64,000 nucleotides of DNA from NCBI GenBank assembly GCA_963931865.1, contig OZ007513.1, positions 2,895,914 to 2,959,913 on the forward strand. The letters are read 5' to 3'. The notes under the pieces are model-generated. The model saw nothing but the letters and a program-made list of their open reading frames with translations, ran no database searches and was not told the origin of the DNA. The stretch is from Axinella damicornis (Eukaryota; Porifera; Demospongiae; Axinellida; Axinellidae). The translations under genes were made by a program, and so were the position numbers. Shown here one piece after another: positions 63,226 to 64,000 of this stretch. Numbering within the stretch: the first letter of the stretch is position 1; each line of letters begins with the position of its first letter.

Positions 63226-63651
63226 CCAACTGCCTCTGTCCCGGCCCGCCCCTGAGTGACCCGTATCAAACCCTAGTGGTACAGCTTGGCCAGCACCTGC
63301 GAGCCCTGTGCTCACAGCCCCTTGCCGCTTGCTGCAAGCCCTGTGCTTGCCCATAACAGAGCCCAAGAGGCTAGCTGTAAGCCCAGTGCTTGGCCTCTTT
63401 CCCCCAGCACTAGCCCCCAACACTAGGGGGGGCGGGTGGGGAACCTGCGGGGCCAGACCCACACGAAACCGCCTCCAACCCCTACGATTACCTGCAAGCC
63501 CAGCGCTCGCCCTCGTTCTATACCAAGGCCAAAAGGCACAAACTATCACAGGCATGCAACTGCATGCAACCCCGTACAGAGCTACCCACCTTCACTCGGC
63601 GCCCCGCTAGCTTGACGGCCAAAAAACTTTAATCATCCCAGCCTGGTTTAC

Positions 63652-63835
63652 CGACCCATGTCTCACCGGAGGGATGAGGCTCCTCGGAGCGGCCCTCGCG
63701 GGCAGTCCTGTCCCCTAGGAGTTCTGGGAGAATCTCTCGAAGAGTATCTCGCACCAGCGCACGGATATCGTCTCCTCCGCCGGTCCCGCTGGTGTGGGCG
63801 CCGGCGAACTCCTCCGTGCTGCCGTCCTCCGCCAT
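63652..63835 (-). CDS. Possible first coding exon of the DIRS/Ngaro-like Gag
   Basis: From the ATG at 63835 the frame reads MAEDGSTEEF, an acidic Gly-rich stretch, IRALVRDTLREILPELLGD and SGETW, then meets a candidate donor (gtaaac at 63651 on the minus strand). The amphipathic helix is plausible for a Gag N-terminus. The ~970-base gap to the gag-like frame contains the 40-bp repeats. Splicing is inferred only. Confidence 0.35.
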
Positions 63836-64000
63836 CGCGTATATCGAGTGATGAATATGGGTAACTTTTTGCGAGCTCTCTAACAATTTCAAAACTAGCG
63901 GCTGCCACTGACGGTCACTCACAGCAACCAAGCAAGAGGACGTGTGCGCATGCGCAACCACGCCCTACCAAATGCACCCCGCCCCCTGGCCCGTCCTCCA

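Larger units (their letters stand above)
58190..64000 (-). mobile_element. DIRS/Ngaro-like tyrosine-recombinase retrotransposon
   Basis: Minus-strand order is Gag-like ORF, reverse transcriptase-RNase H, tyrosine recombinase. No integrase of the DDE type and no methyltransferase are seen. The 5' end is beyond the window. One frameshift in the RT suggests this copy is not fully active. Confidence 0.85.

Noticed and set aside
62787..63269. Repeat proteins from frames over 62.8-63.3 kb
   Set aside because: Explained by the 40-bp tandem repeat in the leader of the YR retroelement.

Overview
The window is eukaryotic and almost certainly metazoan. It has spliced genes with GT-AG introns, animal-type lipoxygenase and IL-17-like genes, TATA-like boxes, and metazoan-style retroelements (BEL/Pao, CR1/L2-like LINE, Penelope-like, DIRS/Ngaro-like). 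The beta-helix plus multi-pass membrane proteins on the right and the abundance of small foldback elements suggest a sponge, probably a demosponge. That placement is inferred from gene content and is not proven.

Region 1 (1 to about 32.9 kb) is a tandemly duplicated locus. Its repeating unit is a lipoxygenase (LOX) gene, then an IL-17-like gene of type A on the minus strand, then an IL-17-like gene of type B on the plus strand. Only the tail of unit 0 is present: A1, broken at 1361-2076. Unit 1 has a decayed LOX (4135-8559), A2 (10547-11260) and B1 (12624-13337), plus an inverted extra B copy, B2 (17535-18203). Unit 2 has a six-exon LOX (20234-26564), A3 (28730-29455) and B3 (30979-31692). 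A and B are divergent around a long (TG)n tract, and each has a TATA-like box 119-136 bp upstream of its start. A and B share signal peptides, 13 cysteines in register and an IL-17-type C-terminus. A lipid-mediator enzyme next to two secreted cytokine-like paralogues, copied as a block, looks like an inflammatory or defence cassette; that role is inference.

Region 1 also carries TTAA-bounded elements of about 0.98 kb. Two near-identical copies bracket a 0.76-kb passenger, and the whole block sits in one TTAA of a LOX intron whose empty site survives in unit 2. The region also holds an exon of a guanidinoacetate N-methyltransferase-like gene, minisatellites, foldbacks and LINE fragments.

Region 2 (about 32.9 to 47 kb) is retroelement-rich. 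A full-length BEL/Pao element has identical 161-bp LTRs, a 5-bp target duplication and an intact 1901-codon ORF, and is nested in an older LINE. Two copies of a small gene flank this block. It encodes a protein of about 100 residues with a possible ubiquitin-like fold and a C-terminal CTLL prenylation-type box. A Penelope-like remnant lies at 34.3-34.9 kb.

Region 3 (about 47.6 to 58.2 kb) holds two minus-strand copies of a large receptor-like gene: signal peptide, right-handed beta-helix repeats, Cys-rich neck, about nine membrane segments and an acidic tail. Copy 1 keeps its 5' exon but has two frameshifts. Copy 2 has a long intact frame but lacks the 5' part.

Region 4 (about 58.2 kb to the end) is a DIRS/Ngaro-like tyrosine-recombinase retrotransposon on the minus strand, with gag, RT-RNase H and tyrosine recombinase; it runs off the right edge.
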